Assembly (NCBI GenBank): GCA_050084515.1
Contig: CM114273.1
Location: 27,528,001-27,592,000 of the forward strand
DNA length: 64,000 nucleotides
Origin: Blasia pusilla
Lineage: Eukaryota > Marchantiophyta > Marchantiopsida > Blasiales
Direction of reading: 5' to 3'
Below, piece by piece: positions 1-12,469 of the stretch. The notes below the pieces were generated by a model that had not been told where the DNA came from, searched no databases, and saw only the letters and a program-made list of their open reading frames with translations. Numbering within the stretch: position 1 is the stretch's first letter; each line of letters begins with the position of its first letter. Both the position numbers and the translations under genes were made by a program.

Positions 1-715
1 TTGACTTTTGGCTTGTTCCCCTTCATTCGTCCAACCAGTTGTAGGCTTCTTTTCTTGTCTAAGATGTGCAGGATTCCTACTACCTGTCGGATTGCCATTT
101 TGGATTCCCAACCCGTTAGATCATCGTAGGTGCAGGGTGGAAGAAAATCACTTCTAAAAATATTTCCTTTCTTATGGTGAGCTTTCTTACGGGTTGGGAG
201 GGGTGTAGCTTCTCGGTTTCTCAGCCTAAGGATCTGATTTGTTCCTCAAGACCAACTTTCTTGAGCAGACACCATTCATAACCGACAGAAAGTTGGTTAT
301 GGGGCAATTTAGGGGAGGCCATGATGTAGGCAACAATCCCTGCAAAAAGAGAGGTACCCATCCGGGTGGTCCTCCAACAAAAATACCAAGGGCACTGCTT
401 TTTGTTGACGGAGACAGGGAATGTTAAGAAACTTAGGCTCACATGGAGAGTGATGGAAAAATGTTTAGGGTGGTCTTATGATGTCTCCTTTTTTCTCGCC
501 CCTAGGAAAGAGGAGGTTTTTTTAGGGCCAAATGTGGACCACTAAATACTCTCTTCTAAAGATATCATGAATTTGAAAGCAAACAAAAATTTCAAATATG
601 TCAAAAAGTTTTGAAGCGAGGAGGCGGATTTGGCCCTTTTTTTTGAAGAGAGACTCTCCTCTCTTCCTCTCTTCCTCTCCTCTCTTACTCTCTCCTGCCA
701 GAATACCAGCCCCCT
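1..715 (+). mobile_element. Terminal fragment of giant DNA element (copy 3, A end)
   Basis: This stretch is nearly identical to 42340-43063 in the same orientation and to the reverse complement of 5358-6080, so it is the outer end (A end) of a third copy of the element whose body lies left of the window. The outer boundary is an AG/TC-rich block followed by CTCCTGCCAGAATACCAG and a run of C, shared by all three A ends; beyond that the three loci differ. No protein gene is convincing here. The shared small minus-strand frame at 221-442 is disrupted in copy 1. Confidence 0.85.
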
Positions 716-1380
716 CCCATTGGCCTGCATTTTAGGCCGTCAGATCGACATCGAACTAAGTCGCTTTGAGCTTTGCGAAGCGTGGTCTTTGTGTCTTCGA
801 GTTCCTGATCCCGCACGTGAAGATTTGTTTCTGCTATTCGACGCTGTGCTTCGCTTTCTGACAAAGCTTGAGCCCTACAGTTGAGGTCATCCACGGCTTG
901 TAAATAATCTCCCACCAACGCTGTGTCATCTAGGTGGAGGACGTCTTGCAGTTGATGCATGACCGGAACCGCTATATTCAAGAACCACACCATATCGTTG
1001 GCTGTCTGAGACATCAAACGAAGGGAAGGGTGGTGATCGCTAGCACGAGGCATCTCATCGGAGTCCTCATGAGTAGCAGGTTCTGGTTCCGTTGGTGTTT
1101 CGAAGTTGATCCTGCCGCCCTTCGGTCTTGGCTGTTCGATGACATCTTCGACTTTGCGTGAAGCCGAAGCATGCAGATGGTGCTTTAGGGCTGCTTTGCT
1201 TGGTGGTGTGGCTTCGCGGCTTCCACTAGTGCCCGCTCCGCTCCTTCTTGGTAAGCAAACCGGAGTGACCTGCGACCGCTCAAGTGCTTCGTCCGACGTC
1301 AATTCCTGCTTATGAAGATACAGGTGGATTATAAAAGGCGATAAGTAGGACTTCGTGCTTGGATGAAGCACCTCCAACAT
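716..1380 (-). pseudogene. gag-like coiled-coil fragment of an LTR element, truncated by copy 3
   Basis: A frame of about 220 residues. Its first half is polar and Pro/Ser/Glu-rich. Its second half is heptad-like (QALSESEAQRRIAETNL and following), suggesting a coiled coil. The frame runs into the end of the giant element at about 715, so its true C-terminus is missing. It lies on the same strand as the pol at 2272-5357 but downstream of it, so it belongs either to an extra 3' open reading frame or, more likely, to a second LTR element inserted next to the first. There is no nucleic-acid binding knuckle. Assignment to gag rests on context and composition only. Confidence 0.35.
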
Positions 1381-1589
1381 GTTTCATACGTTCCCGTTGA
1401 CAAAGGAAGCAAAGTCGACTCCCGGCGCCTCGAGATCCAAGTGTTGATTCCAAAGAAGGTAACAAATCTTGACGAGCTTGTTGGTTAGGTAGTAAGATCG
1501 AGCAGGATAAAATAACTTCATCACATGCTTACAAAACTGTCCAAATAATGGTGGAGACAGCGATGTAGCCTTGTAACCATTCCTGCACA

Positions 1590-2061
1590 GCCGAGTGCCA
1601 ACAATTCTTCGTGTTTTACCAAGAGCTCAGTATTGTACTCATACTCTGGAGCAGCCGGAAGCATGTACGTGGCTCGCCAATCATCCGGCGTCCACTGTTG
1701 GGGTTGTGCGCGATATCAAAGACCCTTCTTCCGAAACTTGGCGGCTGCCGTTGAGGAACGAAGCTCTCCGAGGAGTTCTCCTGATATAAGTGTCCAATTG
1801 GATTGAAAGAACATTGCCAAAGAGCGCGCTTCCAGTGCTTCGACCAGCTCGGGGGACAACTTGACCATCGGAATTGCCACACTTTGCAGAATGGGAGTGG
1901 AGTCTTCGCGAGGCATGGCTGTACGTCGCGCTCGGTGAACGCCACGCTTTGGTCTGCTCCGCAACTTCTTGTTTACCCTGTCCATGAAATGACCTGTCTG
2001 GTTCCATAAGGACGCTTATATAGTCCCTGCTTGGCTGTTGTTGTTGGCGTTGGAACTGCAA
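1590..2061 (-). pseudogene. gag-like fragment of an LTR element (frameshifted)
   Basis: Two overlapping minus-strand frames together read as one broken protein. One holds a segment rich in aromatic and acidic residues (around LEARSLAMFFQSNWTLISG). The continuation includes QWTPDDWRATYMLPAAPEYE. The Trp/Tyr-rich helical character resembles capsid-type gag regions of plant LTR elements, but no diagnostic motif is present. It is probably continuous with the coiled-coil fragment at 716-1380 on the same strand. The stretch between them holds only short frames. Confidence 0.3.
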
Positions 2062-2271
2062 CAGTTAGTTTGGCACTTCGCTGCTTCCCTCTTCAAGAAC
2101 CGTCGCGCTTCGCTGCTTCGCTCTTCAAGAACCGTCGCGCTTCGCTCTTCGCTACAAAGCTAGAGGCATTCGCTTACCCCCCTTCCTCCGGTTTCAGTCC
2201 GCATAAGGTTGAGGCTCATAATACTAACGCACATGCATTCCATTAACCCGCGTGGGTAGGGATTCGCCCTG
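2062..2271. repeat. Non-coding junction with short CTTCG-rich tandem duplication
   Basis: About 2080-2155 contains a unit of roughly 35 bp (beginning CTCTTCAAGAACCGTCGCG) in two tandem copies, embedded in repeated GCTTCG words. Similar GCTTCGT word repeats occur in the LTR-like region at 44230-44470, so this may be a remnant of a related LTR separating two minus-strand elements. No gene is visible. Confidence 0.4.
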
Positions 2272-5200
2272 TTAGGTCCCCAACTGTAGGGATCCATTAT
2301 CATAGATGGCCAATACCCGGTAGGGCCCCATCCAATTTAATTTTAATTTTCCAGGGAACTTGAGTCGCCGGTTATCGTACAACACCACTAGGTCTCCAAT
2401 GCTTATAGATTGTGGCCGGAGATGTCGATCGTAACGTTGTTTGCGTGCTTTTTGCACCTGTTCCGTCTAGCGTAACGCCAACGTGCGTGCTTCTTCCAAC
2501 GCAACTAAGGTCTCATTCCGTCCTTGGAAAACTTTGTTGACGGCCTCCGTTCTCGTTCCTTCCATTACTCGATAAGTGGGCAAAGCCCATTCAATAGGGG
2601 TTAAGGGATGAACACCATAAGTCAGGAAGAACGGGGTATGCTTTGTCGTGACCTTCTCCGCTGTTCGGTATGCCCACAATGCCGTGGAGATTTTTATGTC
2701 CCAATCATAGGAATAGGTGACCGTCAATCGATTCAATATCCGGCACATCAGGCCTTTAGATTTTTCCGTCAACCCATTGGCTTTAGGGTTGTAGGGCGTG
2801 GTTTTCCGATGCTTAATTAGAAAGTGGGAAGTGAGAGACTCAATAGTCTTGTTTAAGAAGTGAGTGCCCCGATCACTTACTAATTCCAATGGGCAGCCAT
2901 AACGAGTGATAATCATCTCGTATAAAAATTTGGCCACTGCTTCGCTGTCATCTTTGCGCGTGGCCACCGCCTCAACCATCTTAATACAATAGTCGGTGAC
3001 TATGAGAATATACTTCTGTTGTGTTTGGCAAGTAGCGGGGGAGATAGGTCCTACAAAGTCAATACCCCATTTTTCAAAAGGGGCTAGGGGCATAATAGGT
3101 ACCAAAAGCCACCGCGAGGTTGTCGTGGGTCGACCTGCTCTTTGACAGGCATCACAACTCTGGATAAAGTGACCTACATCTTTGTACATAGTTGGCCACC
3201 AATAACGTGCGGCCAAAATTTTCTTGACGGTATTTTTTACCGCATAATGTTCACCAGAATCAGCCGTATGCATGGCTCTGATGACCTGGGGAACTTCGTC
3301 TGCTTCCAAGCATCGTCGATACTCTTCATCTGCACCTAATTTGAATAGGATCCCCTGACATATCTCAAATGGTCCTATCTTATGTAAGAAAACTGCCCGC
3401 TCCTCCACTGTCATAGGGCCTCGAAGTTGCAAAGTAATTAAAAAACGCAAAATATCCTCATAAAAGAACTTGCACAACCGGTCTTCTGTAATATGGAACA
3501 GGTCTTCGTCGGGAAAGGTATCATCGACGGACTGGGTAAGGTCTGCGTTCGTCATCCTTAACCTGGAAAGAAAATCGGCATTGGTATGCACCTTGCCGGC
3601 ACGGGTGACCACATCGAATGTGAATTCTTGGAGCAGAAGGATCCATCGCGCAATACGACCGGACAAGTCCGCCTTTACCATTAATGGTTTGAGTGCGAAA
3701 TGGTCGACATGGAAAACAAATTCGTAACCCAATAAATAGTTTCAAAACTTTTTACACGAGAAGACCATGCCTAGCGCCTCTCGTTCGGTGGTTGTATATT
3801 TCTGTTCCGCCGAAGAGAGTTTCCGTCCGGCGTATTAAACCGGAAAGTCATGTTTGTTGTCATCTAGTTGGCTGAGCACCACTCCAATGGCAAACGAGGA
3901 TGTGTCCACATAAACGTGGAAGGGTTTGGTCCAATCAGGGGACCGGAGTACAGGAGCTGTTTGCAATGCCCCTTTTAAAGTGTCAAATGCCGCTTGGCAA
4001 GTTGGAGTCCACTCCCATTCGGTAGATTTTTTAAGTAATGCAGTAAGAGCTCCTGCTTTTACCGCATAATCTTTAATAAATCATCGATAGTATCCGATGT
4101 GTCCCAAGAATCCTCTCAATTCTCGGAGATTGGTGGGTGGTTCCAATGCGACAATAATATCCACCTTAGCCTTGTCGACCTCAATTCCTTGCCCCGACAC
4201 TCTGTGCCCCAACAAGATCCCTTGTTTCATAGCAATATACGATTTTTACGGATGGAGGGACAAGTGCACTTCACGACAACGTGCGAGGGTTAATTCTAAT
4301 TTTGCCAAGTGTTCGGCCTCTGTACTGAAGATACAGAAATCGTCCAAGAAAATTTCAACAAACTTCCACACATACTCTTGGAAGATGGAGATCATCATTC
4401 GTTGGAAGGTAGCTGGGGCATTGCACAACCCAAAGGGCATCACGCGATACGCAAACGTTCCCCAGTCCGTGGTGAAAGTGGTGAGGGGCCGATCTTTTTC
4501 TCGTATGGATACTTGGTTATAACCCGAGTATGCATCCAAGAAAGTATAACGCTCGTGGCCGGCAACCTTATCCAAAATACTGTCAGTAAAAGGTAGAGGG
4601 TGATGGTCCTTTAAGGTGGCCGCATTCAATTTCCGGTAATCCTGGCACACTCTAATTTTTCCCGTTTGTTTCTTGGGGACAATCACAATGGGAGACACCC
4701 ACTCACTACTTAACACTGGATAAATTATTCCTGCTCCGAGACGCTGGTCAATCTCGTCCTTGACTAGTAACGAGTATTTCGGGTTGAGGCAATACTGCCT
4801 CATTCGTACAGGGACCGCACCTTCTTTTAGGTCAATTCTGTGTTCACCATACCGTGCTGGAATGCGTGTCATTTCATCCATGGAGTATGCAAACACATCC
4901 AAATACTCAAACAATAATCTTTTATACTTCAGGAGTTCGGTGGGCGACAAATTCGCCGAGAGGCGTAAAGACTTCTGATCTGTAATTAAGACTGGTATGT
5001 AGTCCTTGTCTTGAACCATACTCTCTGTAAACTGGAATGTGCTATGACCCAACTTCTCTTCTTCTTGGGTCGAAATTGGTTTGCTACGTATCAACCCCTC
5101 GTCTATTTTGTAACATTCTAAATAATATATATTGGACGAGGACTCAGTAGCTGTAGTTTGCTCTTGGTCTGATGTATAGCCCTCGTTGGTCGGTGGCGTT

Positions 5201-5357
5201 TCTCCTTGGGGCGGTCGTGATTTCCACGACAACTTGATGAGCCGCTTGGAGACCTGGTCCGGAGCTTGGAACATGAAACGTCGCCTCCTCCAATCCATCG
5301 TCACTCGCGCACCATACAACCAGGGTCGTCCAATGAGCAAGGGATAGCCCGTGGTGG
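2272..5357 (-). pseudogene. Ty3/gypsy pol: protease end, reverse transcriptase, RNase H, integrase
   Basis: Reading the minus strand from 5357, one frame runs to 2272 with four in-frame stops. It begins in the protease C-terminus (YPLLIGRPWLYGARV). The reverse transcriptase follows, with KIRVCQDYRKLN, the PFGLCNAP motif and catalytic FLDD near 4340. RNase H has FHVYVDTSSFAIGVVLSQL near 3910 and ends with the HVDH and ADFLSRL motifs. The integrase has an H2C2 zinc site (H and H, then CDACQ), a D,D-35-E core (GIDFVGP, SDRGTHF, then TEKSKG) and a GPY-like tail (WMGPYRVLAIYDNG). Order and motifs are those of Ty3/gypsy (Metaviridae). Copy 1 of the giant element interrupts it upstream of the protease end. 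Gag and the 5' LTR are not present here. Confidence 0.93.
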
Positions 5358-5459
5358 GGGCTGGTATTCTGGCAGGAGAGAGTAAGAGAGGAGAGGAAGA
5401 GAGGAGAGTCTCTCTTCAAAAAAAAGGGCCAAATCCGCCTCCTCTCTTCAAAACTTTTT

Positions 5460-6356
5460 GACATATTTGAAATTTTTGTTTGCTTTCAGATTCATGAAAT
5501 CTTTAGAAGAGAGTAGGTAGTGGTCCACATTCGGGCCTAAAGACACCTCCTTTTTCCAGGGGGCGAAAAACAAGAAGACATCATAAGACCACTACAAACA
5601 TTTTTCCATCACTCTCCATGTGAGCCTAAGTTTCTTCACATTGCGTGTCTCAGTCAACAAAAAGCAGTGCCCTTGGTATTTTTTTTGGAGGACCACCCGG
5701 ATGGGTACCTCTCTTTTTGCAGGGATTGTTGCTTGCATCATGGCCTCCCCTGAATTGCCCCATAACCAACTTTCTGTCGGTTAAGAATGGTGTCTGCTCA
5801 AGACCAACTTTTTGAAATATGAACAAATCAGATCCTTAGGCTGAGAAACCAAGAAGCTGCACCCCTCCCAACCCGTAAGAAAGCTCACCATAAGAAAGGA
5901 AAGATTTTCAGAAGTGATTTTCTTCCACCATGCACCCACGACGATCTAACGGGTTGGGAATCCGAGATGGCAATCCGACAGGTAGTAGGAATCCTGCACA
6001 TCTTAGACAAGAAAATAAGCCTACAACTGGTTGGACGAATGAAGGGGAATGAGCCAAAAGTCAAGAAGCCCGCCACAATGCGCCAGAAGTTGGTCTCACC
6101 GGGATAGAGTCCGATCACTCAAGCACTCAACCTGTCGGAATCCGACAGGTTGCCTGGAAATGGTTAAAAAGTTGCACTGGGCAAAAAGCAAAAAGTCGAA
6201 ATCATACGGGTTGCAGAATTGTAATTCTGAGTACCTAAAAGAACACAATCCACAAGTCCAAAAACATATTCTAGCAAAATTTTACAAACACCATTATGGG
6301 TTGAAAAATCTCGTCCTTTATTACCTCCGAAGGAACCTCAGAAATGTACATTTCAC
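5460..6356. other. A-end subterminal region of copy 1, no gene
   Basis: This is a non-coding subterminal region shared with 1-600 and 42050-42960. It contains the palindromic unit CAACCTGTCGG with its mirrored arm at about 6129-6155 and a single-arm ACGGGTTGCAGAA nearby. Short frames exist on both strands but are not conserved in phase between copies. Confidence 0.6.
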
Positions 6357-6700
6357 CTAGTCTATGATTTTTTCAGCCTCGTCATCTACAAATTTACTCC
6401 TAACTCTCCTCGGTGACAGTACCAAAGGAATGTCCTGGGATTCAAGTGGCTCCTCTGGCCGATTGTAGACGGGGATCAAAAATATTGGCGAATTCGAGAG
6501 CCTTGCCCCCCCCCTAGGTACACCATAACGGTCCCATGTAACCTGTCTCGAGTCCCACCGCCTTCCTCGGCAGTATACCTTGTACGCTCTGCAATGTGAC
6601 ACCCATCCAGTATCAATATCTGCTCCGTCCCCGGTAATACCATTATGGCAACCGCACAGGTAGAAGGAATCCAACACGTCTAAGAGAAGAAAAGAAGCCT
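6357..6700 (-). pseudogene. Small conserved frame in copy 1 (unknown function)
   Basis: A minus-strand frame of about 100 residues reads through NGITGDGADIDTGWVSHC and ends DDEAEKIID. The same peptide is readable on the plus strand of copy 2 (41690-42050), and part of its DNA recurs in copy 4 at 62300-62430. A homopolymer run of C/G at about 6506-6514 shifts the frame differently between copies. It lies 3' of the methyltransferase gene on the same strand and could be a further exon of that gene or a separate small gene. I do not recognise a domain. Confidence 0.35.
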
Positions 6701-7719
6701 ACGCCTACCTTTACGAGTTGAGGGGAAGGTGCCAAGGGAAGAAGCCCGCCAGACTGCCTCTTAAGTTGGACCAACAGGGAAAGGGTCCGATCAGGCAACC
6801 TGTCGGAATCAGACAGGTTGACTGGAGGTGGTAAAAAGGGTGTAGTGGTCAAAAAGCGAAAAGTTGCAAGGAGGAGAAATCCGACGGGTTGCAGTGGTCA
6901 TAAAGTGAAAGTTGCAAGCAGGAGAAATCCAACGGGTTGCAAAGTAGAAGTCCGTGGAGTACATAGACGATCACATTCGAAAAGAAAAAATGATCAGCAA
7001 ACATTTACAAGCACCATCGATCGAAAAAAATCTTCGCTTTTATCATCCGAAAAAGCTCTGAATCAGACATTTGATCTATTCTATGAAATCTTTTGCCTCA
7101 TTATCAAAAAACTCCCTACTCCAAACGCTGCAGTCAAGCTGGGTCATTGAGTTCTTTGAACTCACTCGTCATCGTCCGAGAGCTCTTGCAAAATCACTTT
7201 CGGCCTTGCCCTCCCGATTTTGGGAATCGTTGGAAGTGACGATGGAGTCCCTACCAAGGGTGGCTCGAACAGAGCTCGGCCGTGGAGAGTTTACGCCCCA
7301 ACGAGCCTTTCAGATTCTGCCTTTGCCTCCTTGCAAAGGTCACAGATTCTGCCTTCCTCGAGGCATAGAATGTTCCTGCCACTCTGCCATGCGCCTTTGA
7401 TACTTGCCCCTGAAAGTCCCACTAAGTCGAACACCAAGTCACCCGGCCTTGAGCAGAGCTCGATGAGCGTTGCATCGTGGTCGGCGACTTTTCCCTTCCT
7501 CCCAAGGGATATCTTTGTCTTGCATGTAAATTCCGGGGAATTGTACAAACTATCTAAGTCACCCATCTAAGCATGGATCCACAGGATCCCGGAAATTGTG
7601 CTCGGGCGAACGGCGGTGAGACATAGGAGTGGTCCATCTCAGAATCAAAGACGTTGGAAAAAATGTCGAAACTAAAGAAGTCGGCTTGAGAACATTTTCA
7701 ATAATCGACTTTGGATCAA

Positions 7720-8090
7720 CTCTTCCGGAGTCCGCGGGTTGTTTTTCTCGGACCAACCGTAGTAAGCTCCGAACTCGGCGGGTTGCGATTGCTTTTGGTT
7801 TTCCCGGTTGATTTTGGTTTTGGATGCAACCCCTCGGAAGGCGACGGGTTGCTGGCCTATAGCGACCCATGCTCGCTTTGAGAGCAACCCGTCGCTATCA
7901 GACGGGTTGCATCCAAAATCCAAAATCAACGGGAAAACACAAAGCAACTCAACCGTCGGAACGGGTTGCATCTTTCCTGTGTATGTGGGAAAGATGCAAC
8001 GTCGAAACCGACGGTTGCTCTCACCGAGCATGGGTGCTCTAAGCCAAACAACCCGTTGCCTTCCGACGGGTTGCTCACGGACAAAAAAAA
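7720..8090. repeat. Palindrome cluster in intron 3, copy 1
   Basis: About six imperfect palindromes occur within the third intron of the methyltransferase gene (8160-7638). Each has an arm AACCCGTCG or a close variant followed by its reverse complement, for example around 7836-7855, 7882-7908 and 8048-8075. Central bases here are AAGGC, CTATC or similar rather than the GAGTC/GACTC centres of intron 2. Confidence 0.8.
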
Positions 8091-10204
8091 CCCAGATTGA
8101 CTCTCATTCTACACATCATTATAAGATAATTGAAATTATTGTACAGGAATTGAGCCTTACCCGAATCTGATTTGTCGCGGATCGGAGTGGGTACTCATTT
8201 TTGATGATCCACGATTGTGCCGTCCTCCACTTTAGCGACCTCTTGACGCACTGGAGGTTGAAGAGCTTGTCCTCGCTCCCTCCAGTCAACACCAAGAAGC
8301 AGCCCCTGTCACTCAGATAGGCGTCTCCAAAGGAGAACAAAAGTGCAATCTGGTCATAAGTGAGCGGCACATTCCACTCAAGTACCTCGTCCGACGGATT
8401 CTCGCCCCAAAGTCGCAACCCCGAGGGTAGATCGGCGATCAAGAGATCCACCGCAACCTCTTCGACCACTCCATTCACCATCCAGGCAGCGTGCCCGTTT
8501 CGTTGGAGCTTCCGTCCCTGCGTTGTCAATTTTTCGATGGCTGGTGTCGACGCTTGAGAACTGAAGCTCTTCAACTCATCCAGTAAAGGAGTGAACTGAA
8601 GGAGGACGCTTGTCCGGGTCGTTGTTTGTCTGTGTCTTCCCAAGGACGATGGGCTGTATTCTCCTTGGGACAACCTGGGCACCTCTCGCTTCCGCTTCTC
8701 CCTAGCCTGGGGACGGCTTGTTGGGGTTTCTATGACCTCGGATTCTGGTGGCGTTTTTTTTGCCGAGGACCTGGTCCAACCCTCTCTCCCCGCTCGTCCG
8801 GACGATTCCGCCTCTGGCCTTGAATCTTCAGCCTCTCTTTGGGAAGACTCGGCCTCTGCATTTTTCCCTCCCCTCGCCTTGCCTTTAAGACCCGTTGTGG
8901 ATTTGTCTTTGGCTGTCCGGACCTTGGAAGCCAACTCAGCTGTCTCGTGGGCCTGCTCTTCTACATCTCCTCCGAAGAAGTCTTCAGGCTGGACGAAATT
9001 GGGGATGTCCTCTTGTCCTGAGGCCACTGCATCATGAAGCACTCGTAAGTCCTTATGCATGATGTCTTCAGGGTCGTTGAAGTCGAGCCAAATGGGGCAA
9101 TTCTCCACCTCCCAATCGGACATGTGCTGCCCCATCTCCACGTCGTACATGGAGAATGTCTCGATCCGCGCGAAGCCCACAACTTCAAGGCTACCGGTAA
9201 TTTTCCCCACGTACCTGCGTTCTTACACTGGACGAGGTACTTGAAGACCATCCGTTGGGCAGCTTTTAATCAAACAGAATCGGCCGTCTACTCCTGTAGA
9301 TCTCGCTTCTTCTTCGCTTGATCCCGTTTGTTCCCCTCTACTTCTTCGTCAAGCTCGCACGAGGAGGACGCAAACCTTGAACATGGTCTTGAATCCTGGG
9401 TTTTTGTTGGCTTGTCCCGGATGTCATCGAGCCAAACCTCGTAATCTCCGAGAACTTTCAAGGTTTGCTTCCGGCGGAATGGGCTCCAATCTTCGAGCTC
9501 GCTTGGCACCGCCCAAAGACGGACTTCCGATTACCCGCAACGCAGCCCCGTAACGACCATTCGTGAGCCAATGCGAGATCATCGGATCAAACACACCCGG
9601 AGGATGGTGTGCCGCCCTCTTCGGGCCTCTCGAGCCCTCGAGATCGATTTTCATCGGTCGTATCCTCCTGAACTCGCTTATCCCGGACAACGCAAACCGA
9701 TGCATGCGATCTAGCGACACTTTCTCCCCAATCGACCATGCGGATCTTCATCCCTCTTCGCGGCGCTTGATAATCGCCTTGCTCCTTGTAGAACTCGGAC
9801 CAAGTTCGGGTTGAGAATGCTGATGTATCGCTGCATCTTGCTCGCCGTGTATTTCGTTGCAGCAGATCATCTGCAGCTTGATGAATTTAGCGCAGACGCA
9901 GAGATACCTTCTCCCTCCGCTCGGCTCGGTCGGCGCTTTTCTTGGCGGCCTGAATCTTCGACCAGCAAAGGATGGTTACGGATGCATCTTGAGAAATAAA
10001 CTTGTTTGCCCAAGTTTTCTTCTTATCTGAGCACCCTTTGCTAGCATCGATTGACGAGGGCATCGCCCAAGAACCCCTGTACTCTCGGGTGCGTCGTAAG
10101 CACCTTCCTCACCCAATCGCGATCGTGGATCCGGTGGTGGGTGACATTCCCCTCCGATACAATCCTCGCACATCCAAACTCAACCCGTCAGGAAATTACA
10201 TGGG

Positions 10205-10910
10205 TTTTACGCAACCCGTCGGACTCGACGTGGTCGTCCGCAACTCAAGGTCGGATTCTAGCAACGAAGCTTAATGATGCAACCCATCGGAGTCCGGCTG
10301 ATTGCATTCAGATTTGCTAATGCCTGGTAAGCAAACCGTCGGAGTCCGACGGGTTGCTCGATAGGCCGCTTGTGAGGGTGTTCTTTTAAGAATGCAACCC
10401 GTCGGACTCGACGAGTTGCTCGAGTATCTGCAGGTTTAGAAGGTTTTTCCCCAAAGCAAGCCGTCGGAGTCCAGCGGGTTGCTTGCCTCGAAGCTATTTT
10501 TCCCCATATCAACCCTTCGGAGTCCGACGGGTTGATTTCGGCCAAAAACAGTTTCGAGGCAAGCAACCCGTCGGACTCCGACGGGTTGCTTTGGGGAAAA
10601 AACCTTCTAAACCTGCAATCACTCGAACAACTCGTCGGAGTCCGACGAGTTGCATTCTTCAAAAAACATCCTCACAAGGCGGCTTGACGAGCAACCCGTC
10701 GGACTCCGACGGTTTGCTTTGGGCCAAAAACTAATTAGATCTATGTTCAATCAAACAAGTCGTCGGAGTCCGACGAGTTGCAATCTTAAAAAAAGATCCG
10801 AAAAAGCGTGCAGTCGAGCAACCCGTCGGAGTCCGACGAGTTGCTTTCGGCAAAAACAAACCTAACCCATTCATCAATCGAGCAACTTGTAGGAGTCCGA
10901 CGAGTTGCGA
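10205..10910. repeat. Phased palindrome array in intron 2, copy 1
   Basis: Ten to twelve 27-bp palindromes fill the intron. Starts are near 10331, 10394, 10456, 10508, 10562, 10626, 10690, 10754, 10817 and 10881, so the period is 62-64 bp except for two 52-54 bp steps in the middle. The canonical arm is CAACCCGTCGG mirrored about GAGTC or GACTC. Several units carry matched changes in both arms (ACTCGTCGG with CCGACGAGT). The middle of the array is a larger inverted duplication centred near 10520, with flanks around 10345-10500 reverse-complementary to 10560-10715. Confidence 0.9.
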
Positions 10911-12372
10911 AAGTGTTAAAGATACTCATGTGTTCATGGCATGCATTGCCATCTCCACCGTCGCCATGTGATGAGGGTATGGGTGAAGGACCACTGCCTT
11001 CACGCAGAAATGTGCCTCCAATGAGTTGGGCCGCTCCTCCGCAAACTTGGTCCACGCCATGAACCTGTGATTCCCATCCCTGATGAAGAAATGAAGATTC
11101 CTCATCCAGCTGAATTCCGTGCCCTCAACTTGCCTTCTGAAGTCTTGGTCTCGCATCCTCCAGAATGTGTCGAGCTTTTCCAAGTCCTCGGTAACCAGAG
11201 CTTGGGTTCCATGCTCATCGTAAGGTTGAACATAGAAGGGAGGAAAGCTGTCGACGTAGGATGCTATCGCCGCCGATTGTTTTAGCTTCGCAATGTCCTC
11301 GTCGGACTGAATTTCGCGGACGTATTCCATTGTCCGCAATCGGCAGAGTGGAATCCTCGAGGCATTATGGCCCTCCATGAGTGCCATCTGCTTTACCACC
11401 TGTCAGAACCGGGACAAGAGGAATAAGCTACATATGAAATCCCAATGAATTGCGATTCACATAATTAAAAAAACCCAGAACCTCTCTAACCCGCTCGAAA
11501 ATGGGGTCGATTTCTTGACCAGCTAACTTGTCTGAGACAGAGGCTGGGAAATCGACTGGAAACTCGTCGATCCGATAGAGGTTGATGTCCTCCGCCGGGC
11601 TTGGAGTCGAGAATGACCGCTCTCCGGCTTCTTCGGCCATGTCCACCATCTCCACGTTGGCGGTCCTCATGACCTCGTCGTCATCGATTTCAACTTCTGT
11701 AGTTTCCACTATGTTGATTGTGTCCCCGGACTTCGTGGGGGACATTTCCCGCATCTCAACACTTGCGGTTGGACGGGCTGGGCTATCGTCAATGGCTATC
11801 GCTTTTTCCCTCCTCGCTTTAGCCAATTCTGCCCTCCTCACCGACGCGTCCAGGCGCTTCTTTTCTCTCTTTTCGTCGGCGATCCTTTTCTTCAAGGCCT
11901 ACGACGTCTCGGCCTCTGCGTTTTGTTTATCTAGCGCCTCTTGAACACATCTCGCAAGAAGCACTTGGTTGTGCATCTCCGCTTCCCTTTCCCGCTCCTC
12001 GATTTCCTGCTGCCTAATTTCATTCGCCGAACGAGGCCCAGGAGAAGCGGACGCAGGAGTCCTAATGGACTTGGGAGTGAAGCTCCCTGACTTGTTGGCT
12101 TGTGTTTTTTTCCTCGTCATTTTTGCCGGGAATGCCTCCACCTATGTCCACGACAAATTCCTTGATCAGTCGCCTTGTTGATGTCGAGATGGGAGCTCGA
12201 ATCGTCCCGCTATCGCTCGGTCGAACCGTCTCGCTCTCGTTCCCTCCTATCGACTCGCGATGTGTTGCCGGGTGAAATGCCCCTTCGTATCTGATCAGCT
12301 GCTACGCGGGAGAGTGAGGAGTGAGGAATGAAGATCGCGAAATGAGAAACCGGAAATGAGCGATTTCTGCCC

Positions 12373-12380
12373 TATTTATA
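12373..12380 (-). promoter_or_regulatory. TATA box of the methyltransferase gene, copy 1
   Basis: TATAAATA on the minus strand lies about 250 bp upstream of the ATG at 12120. The equivalent site in copy 2 (36281-36288) is TATAAACA. The spacing fits a plant core promoter with a leader of roughly 200 bp. Confidence 0.6.
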
Positions 12381-12469
12381 CTTTTCTAGCCGTTGGGGTG
12401 ACCGTTGGGTCCCGTCGTCCTTTCGACGGCGACGTGCCGGATGTTACGGAAGTCCGGACGTGAAAAATG

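Larger units (their letters stand above)
7162..12120 (-). pseudogene. ParB-like/amino (N6/N4) DNA methyltransferase gene, copy 1
   Basis: There are four inferred exons on the minus strand: 12120-11491, 11399-10931, 10164-8161 and 7637-7162. Exon 1 encodes a basic/acidic coiled coil (EIEEREREAEMHNQ) and has an in-frame TAG that copy 2 also has. Exon 2 is a ParB/Srx-like domain ending in RDGNHRFMAW (11078-11064 region). Exon 3 holds a Ser/Glu/Lys-rich linker and then motif IV-like DLLIADLPSG (8448-8419), where DPPY would be expected, followed by a Rossmann strand (GCFLVLTG). Exon 4 carries SRPGDLVFDLVGLSG (around 7449-7408), matching the motif X/I region. The order IV before I is that of beta-class amino-methyltransferases such as PF01555. 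Donor sites of introns 1 and 2 are mutated (GTTA, AT), one small frameshift precedes the methyltransferase core, and both catalytic motifs are degenerate, so this copy is probably inactive. Confidence 0.78.

Noticed and set aside
221-442. 73-residue minus-strand frame repeated at 42566-42784
   Set aside because: It occurs in two A ends but is frameshifted in copy 1 near 5630-5800; no domain, likely chance in conserved non-coding DNA.
10205-10910. CRISPR-like array (regular 27-bp repeats with about 36-bp spacers)
   Set aside because: The repeats are palindromes inside a spliced eukaryotic intron, spacers are partly repeated and inverted, there are no cas genes and the context is a transposon.
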